Assembly: GCA_021784255.1 (NCBI GenBank)
Contig: JAJXSZ010000008.1
Coordinates: forward strand, 1 to 25,249
Reading direction: 5' to 3'
Source of the DNA: Pseudomonadota bacterium
GTDB lineage: Bacteria > Pseudomonadota > Alphaproteobacteria > Acetobacterales > Acetobacteraceae
Length of the DNA: 25,249 bases
The notes below the pieces were generated by a model that was given only the letters and a program-made list of their open reading frames with translations, was not told the DNA's origin and did no database searches. Shown here piece by piece: positions 16,545 through 24,070 of the stretch. How positions within the stretch are numbered: the first letter of the stretch is position 1; each line of letters starts with the position of its first letter. The translations under genes and the position numbers were made by a program.

Positions 16545-16691
16545 GGGGCTTGCGGTGAAGACGCCGCGGGGAAACTCCCCAAGCTCTCCCGCCTGGACCT
16601 GAACTCCGGCTGACGGGAGGGCGCGCTCTATTGCGCTGACCGCCGCGCGCGTCCACAACTTTGTCTGCCTTGCGTGGGGGGACAGATGATT

Positions 16692-18206
16692 ATGGGCAGC
16701 ATGAAATCGGCTTTCCTGGTGGCGGCCATAACGACCATCGGAATCGTCGGCCTTATCGGTGCACCTGCCCCGGCACTGGCAGCGCCGAAGACGAAGCTTA
16801 CCGTGGATCTGCCCAACGACGTGGCGACCATGGACCCGCAGCTGCAATGGGACACGGATAGCTACTCGGTCTACCGCAACATCTTCGACAACCTGGTCAC
16901 CCGCAGCACCAGCGGCAAGATCGTGGGTCAGGTGGCATCGTCCTGGCACTACACGTCGCCGACTGAGATCGTCTTCACCATCCGAAACGACATCCGCTTC
17001 CAGGACGGCAGCAAGCTCACGCCCGCTGACGTCGTCTATTCGGTCAAGCGCATCACCAACCCGGCCTTCAAGAGCCCGCAGCTCAGCCAGTTCGACGAGA
17101 TCACCAGCGCCGCGGTGACCGGGCCGAATCAGGTGACCCTGACCACCAAGACGCCCTACCCGGTCCTACTCGCACAGCTCGTCAAGCTCTCGATCGTGCC
17201 CAAGGCCTATATCGAGAAGGTCGGAGACACCCAGTTCAACCTGCACCCGATCGGCAGTGGCCCCTACAAGCTATCGGACTGGGAGCACGGCGTGCAGTCC
17301 GTGCTTTCGGCGACCCCCGGCTACTGGGGCGGCAAGCAGCCGTTCGAGAAGGTCGTGTTCCGCGTGGTGCCGCAGGACGCGACCCGCGTTGCCGACCTGC
17401 GCGCCGGCGTTGCCGACATCGTCCGCCAGATCACGCCCGACGATGCGAAGGCATTGCAATCCGACCGCGCGGTGCAGGTGCTCGCCGTGCCGACCGAGCG
17501 CGTCGGCTACCTCTTTATCAACGCCGAATGGGGCCCGACGAAGAACGTGCGTGTGCGCCGCGCCATCGCGATGGCGATCGACCGCAAGGGGCTGATCTCC
17601 GCGCTGCTCGGCGGCTACGCCAAGCCGGTCAGCGTCGTGCTCACGCCGGCGAGCTTCGGCTACCCCACCGGGATCAAGCCCTGGCCGTATGACCCGCAGA
17701 AGGCCGCGGCGCTGATCAAGGCCGCGGGCGCCGAGGGCGCCACGTTGCCCTTCCTCACCTCGCCCGCTTATCCGCAGAACATTATCCAGGCGATCCAGCA
17801 GATGCTGGACCAGGTCGGGCTCAAGGTCGTGATCCACCAGATGGACCAAGCGAGCTACCTGCGCGACCGCCAGGGCACGCCGCAGGAGGCCGGCAGCCTC
17901 GCCTTCGGCCTGTGGTCCTGCGCCTGCCAGGACGCGGACGGCACGATCTGGCCGCTGTTCCACACCGGCAGCATCTGGTCGAAATACTCCAACCCCGCCT
18001 TCGACAAGGCGGTCGACGAGGCACGTTCGACGCTGGACGTAAAGGCACGCATGGCCGACTACCACACGGCCTTTGAGATCCTGCGCAAGGACGTGCCTGG
18101 TGTCGGCCTATATCAGGCGGCCGCGATTTATGGCGCACGGCGCCAGCTGCAATGGACGCCAACACCGAATGAAGCCTTCTTTATCATGGACATGAAGTGG
18201 AAATAG
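16692..18206 (+). CDS. Periplasmic substrate-binding protein 2, SBP_bac_5 family
   Basis: From the ATG at 16692 the protein has 504 residues and a Sec signal peptide (MGSMKSAFLVAAITTIG, cleavage after APALA). Family-5 blocks follow: LPNDVATMDPQLQWD, IFDNLVTRSTSGKIVG, FTIRNDIRFQDGS, GSGPYKLSDWEHGVQSV, and NVRVRRAIAMAIDRKGL. The tail has LRKDVPGVGLYQAAAIYGA and ends FFIMDMKWK. A GGGGGGA tract (16675-16682) serves as ribosome-binding site with about 9 bases to 16692; ATG 16686, ATG 16701 and GTG 16674 are alternatives. It delivers a solute to the downstream DppBCDF proteins. It is clearly distinct in sequence from the binding protein of the opposite operon, so the two importers probably take different or only partly overlapping substrates. 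Confidence 0.92.
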   Translation: MGSMKSAFLVAAITTIGIVGLIGAPAPALAAPKTKLTVDLPNDVATMDPQLQWDTDSYSVYRNIFDNLVTRSTSGKIVGQVASSWHYTSPTEIVFTIRNDIRFQDGSKLTPADVVYSVKRITNPAFKSPQLSQFDEITSAAVTGPNQVTLTTKTPYPVLLAQLVKLSIVPKAYIEKVGDTQFNLHPIGSGPYKLSDWEHGVQSVLSATPGYWGGKQPFEKVVFRVVPQDATRVADLRAGVADIVRQITPDDAKALQSDRAVQVLAVPTERVGYLFINAEWGPTKNVRVRRAIAMAIDRKGLISALLGGYAKPVSVVLTPASFGYPTGIKPWPYDPQKAAALIKAAGAEGATLPFLTSPAYPQNIIQAIQQMLDQVGLKVVIHQMDQASYLRDRQGTPQEAGSLAFGLWSCACQDADGTIWPLFHTGSIWSKYSNPAFDKAVDEARSTLDVKARMADYHTAFEILRKDVPGVGLYQAAAIYGARRQLQWTPTPNEAFFIMDMKWK

Positions 18207-18230
18207 CGGCGTCGATGTGGGGCTGACCGC

Positions 18231-19151
18231 GTGCTGCGCCACATCGCGGGGCGCGTTGGGCAGGCGGTCGTCACCACGTTCGGCGTGCTGACGCTCGTCT
18301 TTTTCCTGATGCGTCTATCGGGCGATCCGACTTTGCTGCTGGTCCCACAGGGTGCCAGTGCGCACCAGATAGCGATCCTTCGCCATCAGCTCGGCTTCGA
18401 CCGACCGCTGATCGTGCAATACGTCGCCTACTTGCGGCAGCTACTGCAGGGCAATCTCGGCACTTCCCTGGTGCAGCGCATGCCGGTCGCGAGCATCCTC
18501 GGCTCGCGCATCCCCTATACGATCGAACTCGCGGCCGGCTCGCTCGTGGTCGCGGTCGGCATCGGCATTCCCGCGGGCGTCGCCATGGCGGTCTGGCGCG
18601 GCTCGTTGGTGGAGCGGTCGCTCGCCGCGCTGGTATTCGCCGGGCAGAGCATGCCGACGTTCTGGTCCGGAATCCTTATGATCCTGCTGTTCGGCGTCGT
18701 CCTCGGCTGGCTTCCGACCTCGGGCGTTGCAGGCCTGCCGTCGCTGATCATGCCCTCGATCGCGCTGGGGGCGCTCAGTATGGCGAGCTTCGCGCGGATG
18801 ACGCGTATCGCTGTGCTCGACGAACTCTCGCGCGACTATGTGGCCGCCGCGCGCGCCCGGGGGCTCTCGCTGGGCGCCGCCGTCGCCCGCCACGTCGCGC
18901 GCAACGCGGCGATCCCGGTGGTGACCGTGGCCGCGCTCGAGATCGGCAACCTGCTTGCCGGCGCCGTGATCGTCGAGACCGTGTTTGCCTGGCCGGGCAT
19001 CGGTCAGCTCGCCATCCAGGCGATCGCGGCGCGCGACTTCCTGGTGGTACAGGCGATCGTACTGTTCGTTTCGTTCGTGTTCATCGTGATGAATCTTCTC
19101 GCCGACGTCGTCTACGCGGTCATCGACCCGCGCATCCGGCTCAGCAGTTGA
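18231..19151 (+). CDS. DppB-type ABC permease 2
   Basis: The 306-residue inner-membrane protein starts at GTG 18231 (MLRHIAGRVGQAVVTTFGV). It has the DppB signature loop LGFDRPLIVQYVAYLRQLL with GNLGTSL, about six helices and the EAA loop DYVAAARARGLSLGAAVA followed by RHVARNAAIPVVT. It ends LLADVVYAVIDPRIRLSS. It is 24 bases after the binding-protein stop and its own stop overlaps the next start by 4 bases. It forms the translocation pore with the downstream DppC protein. Confidence 0.92.
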   Translation: MLRHIAGRVGQAVVTTFGVLTLVFFLMRLSGDPTLLLVPQGASAHQIAILRHQLGFDRPLIVQYVAYLRQLLQGNLGTSLVQRMPVASILGSRIPYTIELAAGSLVVAVGIGIPAGVAMAVWRGSLVERSLAALVFAGQSMPTFWSGILMILLFGVVLGWLPTSGVAGLPSLIMPSIALGALSMASFARMTRIAVLDELSRDYVAAARARGLSLGAAVARHVARNAAIPVVTVAALEIGNLLAGAVIVETVFAWPGIGQLAIQAIAARDFLVVQAIVLFVSFVFIVMNLLADVVYAVIDPRIRLSS

Positions 19152-19984
19152 CCGGTCGTTTTACGCCCGGCATCGCGGCGATTCTGGGGTTGCTCGCGAT
19201 CTACGTGTTCGTGGCGGTTCTTGCTCCCTGGATCGTGCCGCACAACCCGCTGCGCCAGATCCTGCTGCTTCGCCTGCGCCCGCCGCTCACCTACAGCCCC
19301 TCAGCCGGCTGGTTCCTGCTCGGTACGGACGATGTCGGGCGGGACCTGCTTTCGCGCGTCGTCGATGGCGCGCGCGCTTCGCTCATGGTCGGCGCCCTCT
19401 CGGTCTCGGTCTCGCTGTTGTCGGGCACCGTTTTCGGCCTGCTCGCTGGCTGGTTCCGCGGTTGGATCGCGATCGTGGTGATGCGCATCGTCGATATCGT
19501 TCTCTCCATTCCAGCAATCCTGCTCGCTGTACTCACCGTCGCCGTCCTTGGCCCCAGCTTCGCCAATCTGATCCTGGTACTCGGTCTCACCCGTTGGCCG
19601 CGCTACACGCGTGTCGCCTACGCGCAGACGCTGCAGGTCGCCACGCTTCCATATATCCGCGCCGCCGAGATGGCTGGTGCCCACGCCCCGCGCATCCTGC
19701 TGCGCCACATCCTTCCCAACATCGCAGGGCCGCTGATGGTGGTGGCGACGACGGAGTTCGGGCTGATGATCCTGTTCGAGGCCGGGCTCTCCTTCCTCGG
19801 TCTCGGGATCCAGCCGCCTTACCCGAGTTGGGGCTCGATCATGAGCGAGGGGCAGAACTATGTCGCCAGCGCCTGGTGGATGACGGTGTTTCCAGGCATC
19901 TGCCTGTTCGGCGTCGTGCTCTGCGTCAACCTGCTCGGCGACTGGCTGCGCGATCGTCTCGATCCGCGGGCGCAATCGCGATGA
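19148..19984 (+). CDS. DppC-type ABC permease 2
   Basis: The 278-residue membrane protein starts at TTG 19148, which overlaps the preceding stop (TTGA); such coupling often allows a weak start codon. Features are LLGTDDVGRDLLSRVVDGAR after the first helix, about six membrane helices, and the EAA segment PYIRAAEMAGAHAPRILL then RHILPNIAGPLMV. The end is LLGDWLRDRLDPRAQSR. An ATGA overlap links it to the ATPase gene. It pairs with the preceding DppB. Confidence 0.92.
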   Translation: MTGRFTPGIAAILGLLAIYVFVAVLAPWIVPHNPLRQILLLRLRPPLTYSPSAGWFLLGTDDVGRDLLSRVVDGARASLMVGALSVSVSLLSGTVFGLLAGWFRGWIAIVVMRIVDIVLSIPAILLAVLTVAVLGPSFANLILVLGLTRWPRYTRVAYAQTLQVATLPYIRAAEMAGAHAPRILLRHILPNIAGPLMVVATTEFGLMILFEAGLSFLGLGIQPPYPSWGSIMSEGQNYVASAWWMTVFPGICLFGVVLCVNLLGDWLRDRLDPRAQSR

Positions 19985-20931
19985 GCGCCGCTCTCGAGGT
20001 CTCGGATCTACGCCTCGCGATCGGCGGCGTAAACGTGGTGGACGGCATAGCGTTCAGTGTCGCGCCCGGCGAGGTGATGGCGCTGGTCGGCGAAAGCGGC
20101 TGCGGCAAGTCGCTCACCGCGCAGGCGCTGCTACGGCTGTTGCCACGCCAGGTGCGCCAGACCGGTGGACGTATCCTGCTCGAAGGCGAAGACATCACCG
20201 CGCTGGCAGAACGCCGCCTGCGCCAGATCCGCGGCCGGCGCATCAGCATGATCTTCCAGGAACCGCAGGCCGCCCTCGATCCGCTCTCGCCCGTCGGCGC
20301 CCAGGTGCGTGAGGCGAGCGGGCTCGCGTCGGCGGCCGCCCGGGAGGCGGTGCGACGCATGCTGGCCGAGGTCGGCATCGCCGATCCGGACCGGCGCATC
20401 GACCAATACCCGTTCGAGCTCTCGGGTGGGATGTGCCAGCGCGTGATGATCGCCTCGGCGTTGATCAGCCGGCCCGCGGTGCTGGTGGCCGACGAGCCTA
20501 CAACCGCGCTCGACGTCACCATCCAGGCGCAGATCCTCGATCTTTTGCGACGTCTCGCCGCCGAGCGCGGTACGGCCATCGTACTCATCACTCACGACAT
20601 GGGCGTTGTCGCCGACATCGCCGAGCGCGTCGCCGTGATGTACGCCGGGCGCATCGCCGAAATCGGGCCCACCGCGGCGGTCTTCTCCCGCCCGCGTCAC
20701 CCGTACACCGCGCTGTTGCTCGCCGCGATTCCCAGGCTTGCCGACGAGCCGAAATCCCGCCTCGCGGTCATCGAGGGCAGCGTGCCACAGCCTTCCGAAT
20801 ACGGCGCCGGTTGCCGCTTCGTCGGGCGCTGCCCCTTCGCCGACGCGCGCTGCAATGCCGAGCCACCGCCTCTGCTCGAGACGGACGAGGGGCATTTCTC
20901 CGCCTGCTGGCACACGGAGCGCTTGGCATGA
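19981..20931 (+). CDS. DppD-type ABC ATPase
   Basis: The 316-residue protein starts MSAALEVSDLRLAIGG at ATG 19981, overlapping the DppC stop. All nucleotide-binding motifs are intact: Walker A GESGCGKSL, Q-loop FQEPQAALDP, signature LSGGMCQRVMIA, Walker B VLVADEPTTALD and the switch His in LITHDMG. The C-terminal oligopeptide-ATPase extension has RHPYTALLLAAIPRL and the cysteine-rich CRFVGRCPFADARCNAE, a pattern reported to bind an iron-sulfur cluster in some DppD homologues. It works as a heterodimer with the next gene product. The long upstream extension of the frame (to 19462) lies inside dppC and is not real. Confidence 0.93.
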   Translation: MSAALEVSDLRLAIGGVNVVDGIAFSVAPGEVMALVGESGCGKSLTAQALLRLLPRQVRQTGGRILLEGEDITALAERRLRQIRGRRISMIFQEPQAALDPLSPVGAQVREASGLASAAAREAVRRMLAEVGIADPDRRIDQYPFELSGGMCQRVMIASALISRPAVLVADEPTTALDVTIQAQILDLLRRLAAERGTAIVLITHDMGVVADIAERVAVMYAGRIAEIGPTAAVFSRPRHPYTALLLAAIPRLADEPKSRLAVIEGSVPQPSEYGAGCRFVGRCPFADARCNAEPPPLLETDEGHFSACWHTERLA

Positions 20932-21893
20932 ACCCGGTGCTCGCCGTCGACGGTCTGGTCGTGCATTTCCCTGCGCGCCATGGCCCACCGGTTCGCGCGG
21001 TGGACGGCGTCACCTTCACCGTTGCGGAGCGTGAGACGCTGGGCCTCGTGGGCGAGAGCGGCTGTGGCAAAACCACCGTCTCCAACGCTATCGTCGGCCT
21101 CGTGCAACCGACCGGCGGTGAGGTGCGCGTCGCCGGGATGCCGGTCAGGGGGGCTGATCGACGCACGCTGCGCGAGATCCGCGCCAAGGCGCAGATCGTC
21201 TTCCAGGACCCCGCGACCTCGCTCAACCCGCGCATGACCATCGGCGCCGCGATTGGCGAGCCGCTGCTGGTGCGCGGGCTCGCCCGTGGGCGGGAATTGC
21301 GCGAGCGCGTGGCGGCTCTGCTCACCGAGGTCGGCCTGCGCCCGGAACATGCGTCGCGCTACCCGCACCAATTCTCCGGCGGCCAACGGCAGCGCATCGT
21401 TATTGCTCGCGCGCTCGCGCTGCGCCCGGCGTTGCTGCTCTGTGTCGAGCCGGTTTCAGCGCTCGACGTCTCGGTGCGCGCGCAGATCCTCAACCTGTTT
21501 GTGGAACTGCAGCAGAGCCACGCCATGGCTTGCCTGTTCGTCTCGCACGACCTCGCGGTGGTGCGCCATGTCTGCGACCGCGTCGCGGTGATGTATCTCG
21601 GCCATCTCATAGAACTGGCGCCGCGCGACGCGCTCTACACCACTCCTCGTCATCCCTATACGCGAGCTCTCCTCGCCGCGGTGCCGGAGCCCGATCCCGC
21701 GTTGCAGCGCGCCAAGCCGCGCGTACCGCTGCAAGGCGAAATCCCGAGCCCCGCCGCACCGCCCCAAGGCTGCGTGTTTCATACCCGATGCCCGATGGCG
21801 ATCGCGCACTGCCGCGAGGAGGTGCCGGCATGGCGCCACCTGGGCGAGACCATCGTCGCCTGCCATCGTGCGGAAGAGACACCGGCGCCATGA
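20928..21893 (+). CDS. DppF-type ABC ATPase with Walker B Asp to Val change
   Basis: The 321-residue protein starts MNPVLAVDGLVVHFPA at ATG 20928, overlapping the DppD stop (ATGA). Motifs: Walker A GESGCGKTT (41-50 region), Q-loop FQDPATSLNPR, signature FSGGQRQRIVIARAL, D-loop SALDVSV and switch His in FVSHDLAVV. Walker B reads LLLCVEPVSALD, where DppF proteins normally have CDEP: the Mg-coordinating Asp is Val173 (codon GTC at 21444-21446, one base from GAC), while the catalytic Glu174 remains. The substitution may weaken one of the two ATP sites, could be a recent mutation, or could be a sequence error. The C-terminal part has RHPYTRALLAAVPEP and the CVFHTRCPMAIAHC cysteine motif. Last gene of the rightward operon. 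Confidence 0.9.
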   Translation: MNPVLAVDGLVVHFPARHGPPVRAVDGVTFTVAERETLGLVGESGCGKTTVSNAIVGLVQPTGGEVRVAGMPVRGADRRTLREIRAKAQIVFQDPATSLNPRMTIGAAIGEPLLVRGLARGRELRERVAALLTEVGLRPEHASRYPHQFSGGQRQRIVIARALALRPALLLCVEPVSALDVSVRAQILNLFVELQQSHAMACLFVSHDLAVVRHVCDRVAVMYLGHLIELAPRDALYTTPRHPYTRALLAAVPEPDPALQRAKPRVPLQGEIPSPAAPPQGCVFHTRCPMAIAHCREEVPAWRHLGETIVACHRAEETPAP

Positions 21894-21912
21894 CGGCGGC
21901 GCCGGCTCGCGC

Positions 21913-22058
21913 TCATTTTTTCCAGCCCATAGAGAACAGGAAGAATGACTCGTCCGCGGTGGGCTGGAACTGCACCTGGTTGCGCGCGACGAACATTGCC
22001 ACGTCCTGATAGAATGGGACGACCGGCACGTCCTTGTGGATGATGGTCAGCGCCCGGG
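21913..22058 (-). pseudogene. C-terminal scrap of a third SBP_bac_5 binding protein
   Basis: On the minus strand the frame reads ARALTIIHKDVPVVPFYQDV then AMFVARNQVQFQPTADESFF and ends LFSMGWKK with a TGA at 21913-21915. It aligns with the end of the binding protein at 16692-18206 (LRKDVPGVGLYQAAAIYGA ... FFIMDMKWK). Only the last 48 or so codons survive; the upstream part is cut at about 22058, where an MFS-transporter tail begins on the other strand. It lies tail to tail with dppF, 19 bases away. Confidence 0.75.
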
Positions 22059-22059
22059 C

Positions 22060-22185
22060 GCAACCGGCAGCTTCACGCTGGCGCTATCCCTGGCCGGCCT
22101 GTCGCTGGTGATCTCAGCGGCAGTGCTCGTGGCGCTGCGCATGCCGGGGCGTGCCGCGGTGCTCGCTGCGCACCCTGCGGAGTAG
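22060..22185 (+). pseudogene. C-terminal scrap of an MFS transporter
   Basis: The plus frame reads ATGSFTLALSLAGLSLVI followed by SAAVLVALRMPGR and stops at TAG 22183-22185. A final transmembrane helix preceded by a short loop with a G-S-F/Y and followed by an LR-x-P tail is typical of the end of major facilitator permeases. The rest of the gene is missing. It meets the binding-protein scrap within about 2 bases, marking a rearrangement breakpoint. Confidence 0.5.
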
Positions 22186-22192
22186 CTCGGGC

Positions 22193-22220
22193 GGGAGCAG
22201 AAGGTACGCGTTCTGCTCCC
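22193..22220 (+). terminator. Strong hairpin, terminator-like
   Basis: GGGAGCAGAA (22193-22202) pairs perfectly with TTCTGCTCCC (22211-22220) across an 8-base loop, 7 bases after the MFS-scrap stop codon. No T-tract follows, so it is an imperfect intrinsic terminator; it may have served the lost MFS gene. Confidence 0.5.
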
Positions 22221-22308
22221 TACCGAACTGCAACGGCTTCATCGTGAATCCGGGTGCATATCGGGCTCCGACCCGCTTTTTGCGGAATCTGCCGGCATCT
22301 GGTTCTGG

Positions 22309-22770
22309 GTGACCGAGCGTTCCAAGGACGCGCGCGATCGTTTCCGCGCTTCCAATCTGGTGCCAGATGGCTTCATCGTGGACGCCGTGGTGATCGACGG
22401 TACCACAGCGTTGATCACGGTGCGTTCAGCGGCCAAGGCGAGCGCCTGTCCCGGATGCGGAATCCGATCCCAACGGATCCATAGCCGATATTACCGGCGT
22501 TTGGCGGACCCGCCGATTGCAGGGCGCCCGGTTCGGCTCATGGTCTAAGTCCGCCGCTTCTACTGCAACGCCGTCCTGGCGGCGGACGCGTCTTCGCCGA
22601 ACATTTTGCGTGTAACGTGCTTTTCGCATCGGTCCGCCGGACGACGCGCTCGACCACATCGTCCATCATCTCGGCCTCGCCCTCGGGCGGCCGGCCTGCC
22701 GCTAGCTTTGCGCGCAAGCCCATTCCGGGCGACCGCGACGTTATGGGCTTCGTCGCCGGTATGAATGCGT
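22309..22770 (+). pseudogene. ISL3-family transposase, decayed N-terminal part
   Basis: The frame from 22309 reads VPDGFIVDAVVIDGTTAL, then the zinc-ribbon segment CPGCGIRSQRIHSRYYRRL and ADPPIAGRPVRLMV, which is the standard ISL3 transposase opening (paired CxxC, HSRYxRxLADLPxxGRPV). A TAA stops it at 22546-22548, yet the next residues, VRRFYCNAV, still match. Homology then continues in other frames: GRVFAEHFA near 22575-22605, DDALDHIVHHLGLALG near 22630-22680 and GRPAASFAR near 22690-22720. At least one stop and several indels therefore disable it. The catalytic DDE part is absent. Confidence 0.7.
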
Positions 22771-22790
22771 GGCCGTGGCCTCCCAGGTGC

Positions 22791-23049
22791 CCAAAACCCG
22801 GGGAAGCGCCGCGCCAAGGTGACTCGGGCGCGTCACGGGCGCGAGGGCCCCGCCTGGCCTCACGAGGCAAATCGGCAACCGCTTGCCCGTTGCACAAGCG
22901 ACATTGATTGTCACGTAAATCGGGGATCACGACACAAGCATCCTCAGTGTTCGAGTTGTCCAAATTCACCGCCCGCTTATCCGGGTCTATCAAGGCCAAC
23001 AATTCGCACTTGAGGTCGCCAGGACCTCGCCTCCTGATACTCAGTCGCG
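22791..23049. other. Stretch with no recognised gene
   Basis: No start/RBS pair, conserved motif, repeat or RNA gene was recognised between the ISL3 remnant and the TraG-like fragment. Frames on both strands are open in places but composition is mixed, and no convincing homology was seen. It may hold decayed ISL3 or conjugation-gene sequence. Confidence 0.4.
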
Positions 23050-23202
23050 ATGTTCGCGACCAAGATCCTCTGGGGCACGAGCTTGCTCGTCATCGTCGCT
23101 GCCACTACGTTGATTCCCGCCATCAGCCTCGCTCTTCCCCACGCCCTTGGCTACCAGCGACCGGGACCTGCGCTCCTGTCGGGCCAGGCGCGGAGCCAGA
23201 AG
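23050..23202 (+). pseudogene. N-terminal scrap of a TraG/VirD4-like coupling protein
   Basis: The frame begins MFATKILWGTSLLVIVAA and continues with LPHALGYQRPGPALL. TraG/VirD4-type conjugation coupling proteins of alphaproteobacteria and broad-host-range plasmids often begin MSATKILWGQI, have a hydrophobic helix and then WRLGYQPQLGxPWF; the similarity covers roughly the first 45 residues. The ATPase part is entirely missing. The frame happens to run on into the dehydrogenase gene at 23224 without a stop, so automatic gene callers may merge the two. Confidence 0.5.
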
Positions 23203-23223
23203 ATCTCTTATTCTGGAGTACTC

Positions 23224-23979
23224 ATGCACGATTTCCACGGCCATCGCGTCGTCATCACTGGCGCAGCCGGTATTCATGGCAGCTGGATCGCTGCCGCGTT
23301 CGCGCGCGCTGGCGCCACGCTCTGCCTTTCGGATCTCCGTGGCGACACGCTTATCCCGCTCGTTGCGGAGCTGGGTCTGGATCCCGCAGTGACGCTGACC
23401 CACGCGACGGATCTGCGCGAGGAATCCTCAATCGCCGAACTGGCGGCGCTGGTAGAGCGCGCATGGGGGGCTGCGGATGTGTTGATCAATAACGCGGGCC
23501 TCTATCCCCGGACCGGCGTGCTGCAGGAACTCGATACCGAGACATTCGATACGATGATGGCGGTTAATCTGCGAGCGCCGTTCCTCACGGTCCGTGCGTT
23601 CGCGAAACAGATGATCGCGCATGGAATCAAGGGCAGCATCGTCAACATCGGCTCTGGGGCCGCGCGGCGGATAGTGGCGGGTTCCGTCACCTACTGCATG
23701 AGCAAGGCAGCGCTCGAACGCCTCAGCAAGGGCCAAGCGCTAGAGCTGGCGCCGCACCGCATCCGAGTGAACGTGGTCGAGCCCGGCTTCGCCGCCGGCA
23801 GTGAGGTCAGCGCGCTGCCCGCCGATTACGTGGCACGGATGGAGGCGAAGATTCCGCTCGGCCGCAGTTCAGGGCCGAACGATGCCTCTGGGGCCGTGCT
23901 CTATCTTTGCTCAGCCGCCGCTGCGTTCGTTACCGGGGCGGTGCTTTCCGTGGATGGTGGAAACTCGATTGGCTCATGA
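23224..23979 (+). CDS. Short-chain dehydrogenase/reductase (SDR)
   Basis: The 251-residue protein is a classical SDR. It has a Rossmann cofactor motif TGAAGIHG (residues 12-19), an acidic residue at the end of strand 2 (LSDLRG, Asp37, favouring NAD over NADP), NNAG (89-92), and the catalytic Ser144, Tyr157 and Lys161 in NIGSGAARR and TYCMSK. The end VTGAVLSVDGGNSIGS is typical. The cofactor loop normally reads TGxxxGIG; here the Ile and Gly positions are shifted to Ile-His-Gly. ATG 23224 is chosen because it has GGAG five bases upstream and begins right before the fold; the longer frame to 23050 adds the TraG-like scrap. The substrate is unknown. It is isolated among mobile debris, about 1.3 kb after the importer operon. 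Confidence 0.88.
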   Translation: MHDFHGHRVVITGAAGIHGSWIAAAFARAGATLCLSDLRGDTLIPLVAELGLDPAVTLTHATDLREESSIAELAALVERAWGAADVLINNAGLYPRTGVLQELDTETFDTMMAVNLRAPFLTVRAFAKQMIAHGIKGSIVNIGSGAARRIVAGSVTYCMSKAALERLSKGQALELAPHRIRVNVVEPGFAAGSEVSALPADYVARMEAKIPLGRSSGPNDASGAVLYLCSAAAAFVTGAVLSVDGGNSIGS

Positions 23980-24026
23980 ATGTGGCTGATGACGATGTTT
24001 CACCCGCTGCGCATGTGAACGCTGGA

Positions 24027-24042
24027 CCAGGTGACCACCTGG
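24027..24042. repeat. Short palindrome downstream of the SDR gene
   Basis: CCAGGTG-AC-CACCTGG has perfect 7-base arms and a 2-base centre, 47 bases after the SDR stop. The tiny centre favours a protein-binding dyad over an RNA hairpin. No function is assigned. Confidence 0.4.
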
Positions 24043-24070
24043 GATGCTGTGCTGTTCTGGATTTTCATGC

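Noticed and set aside
16482..16949. Minus-strand open frame ending in the gntR-SBP gap
   Set aside because: It begins inside the binding-protein gene; its last 45 codons look protein-like but no family was recognised and no start is available in the gap.
22538..23002. Minus-strand open frame across the ISL3 remnant
   Set aside because: Its right half is antisense to recognisable ISL3 sequence and the rest has no motif or ribosome-binding site.
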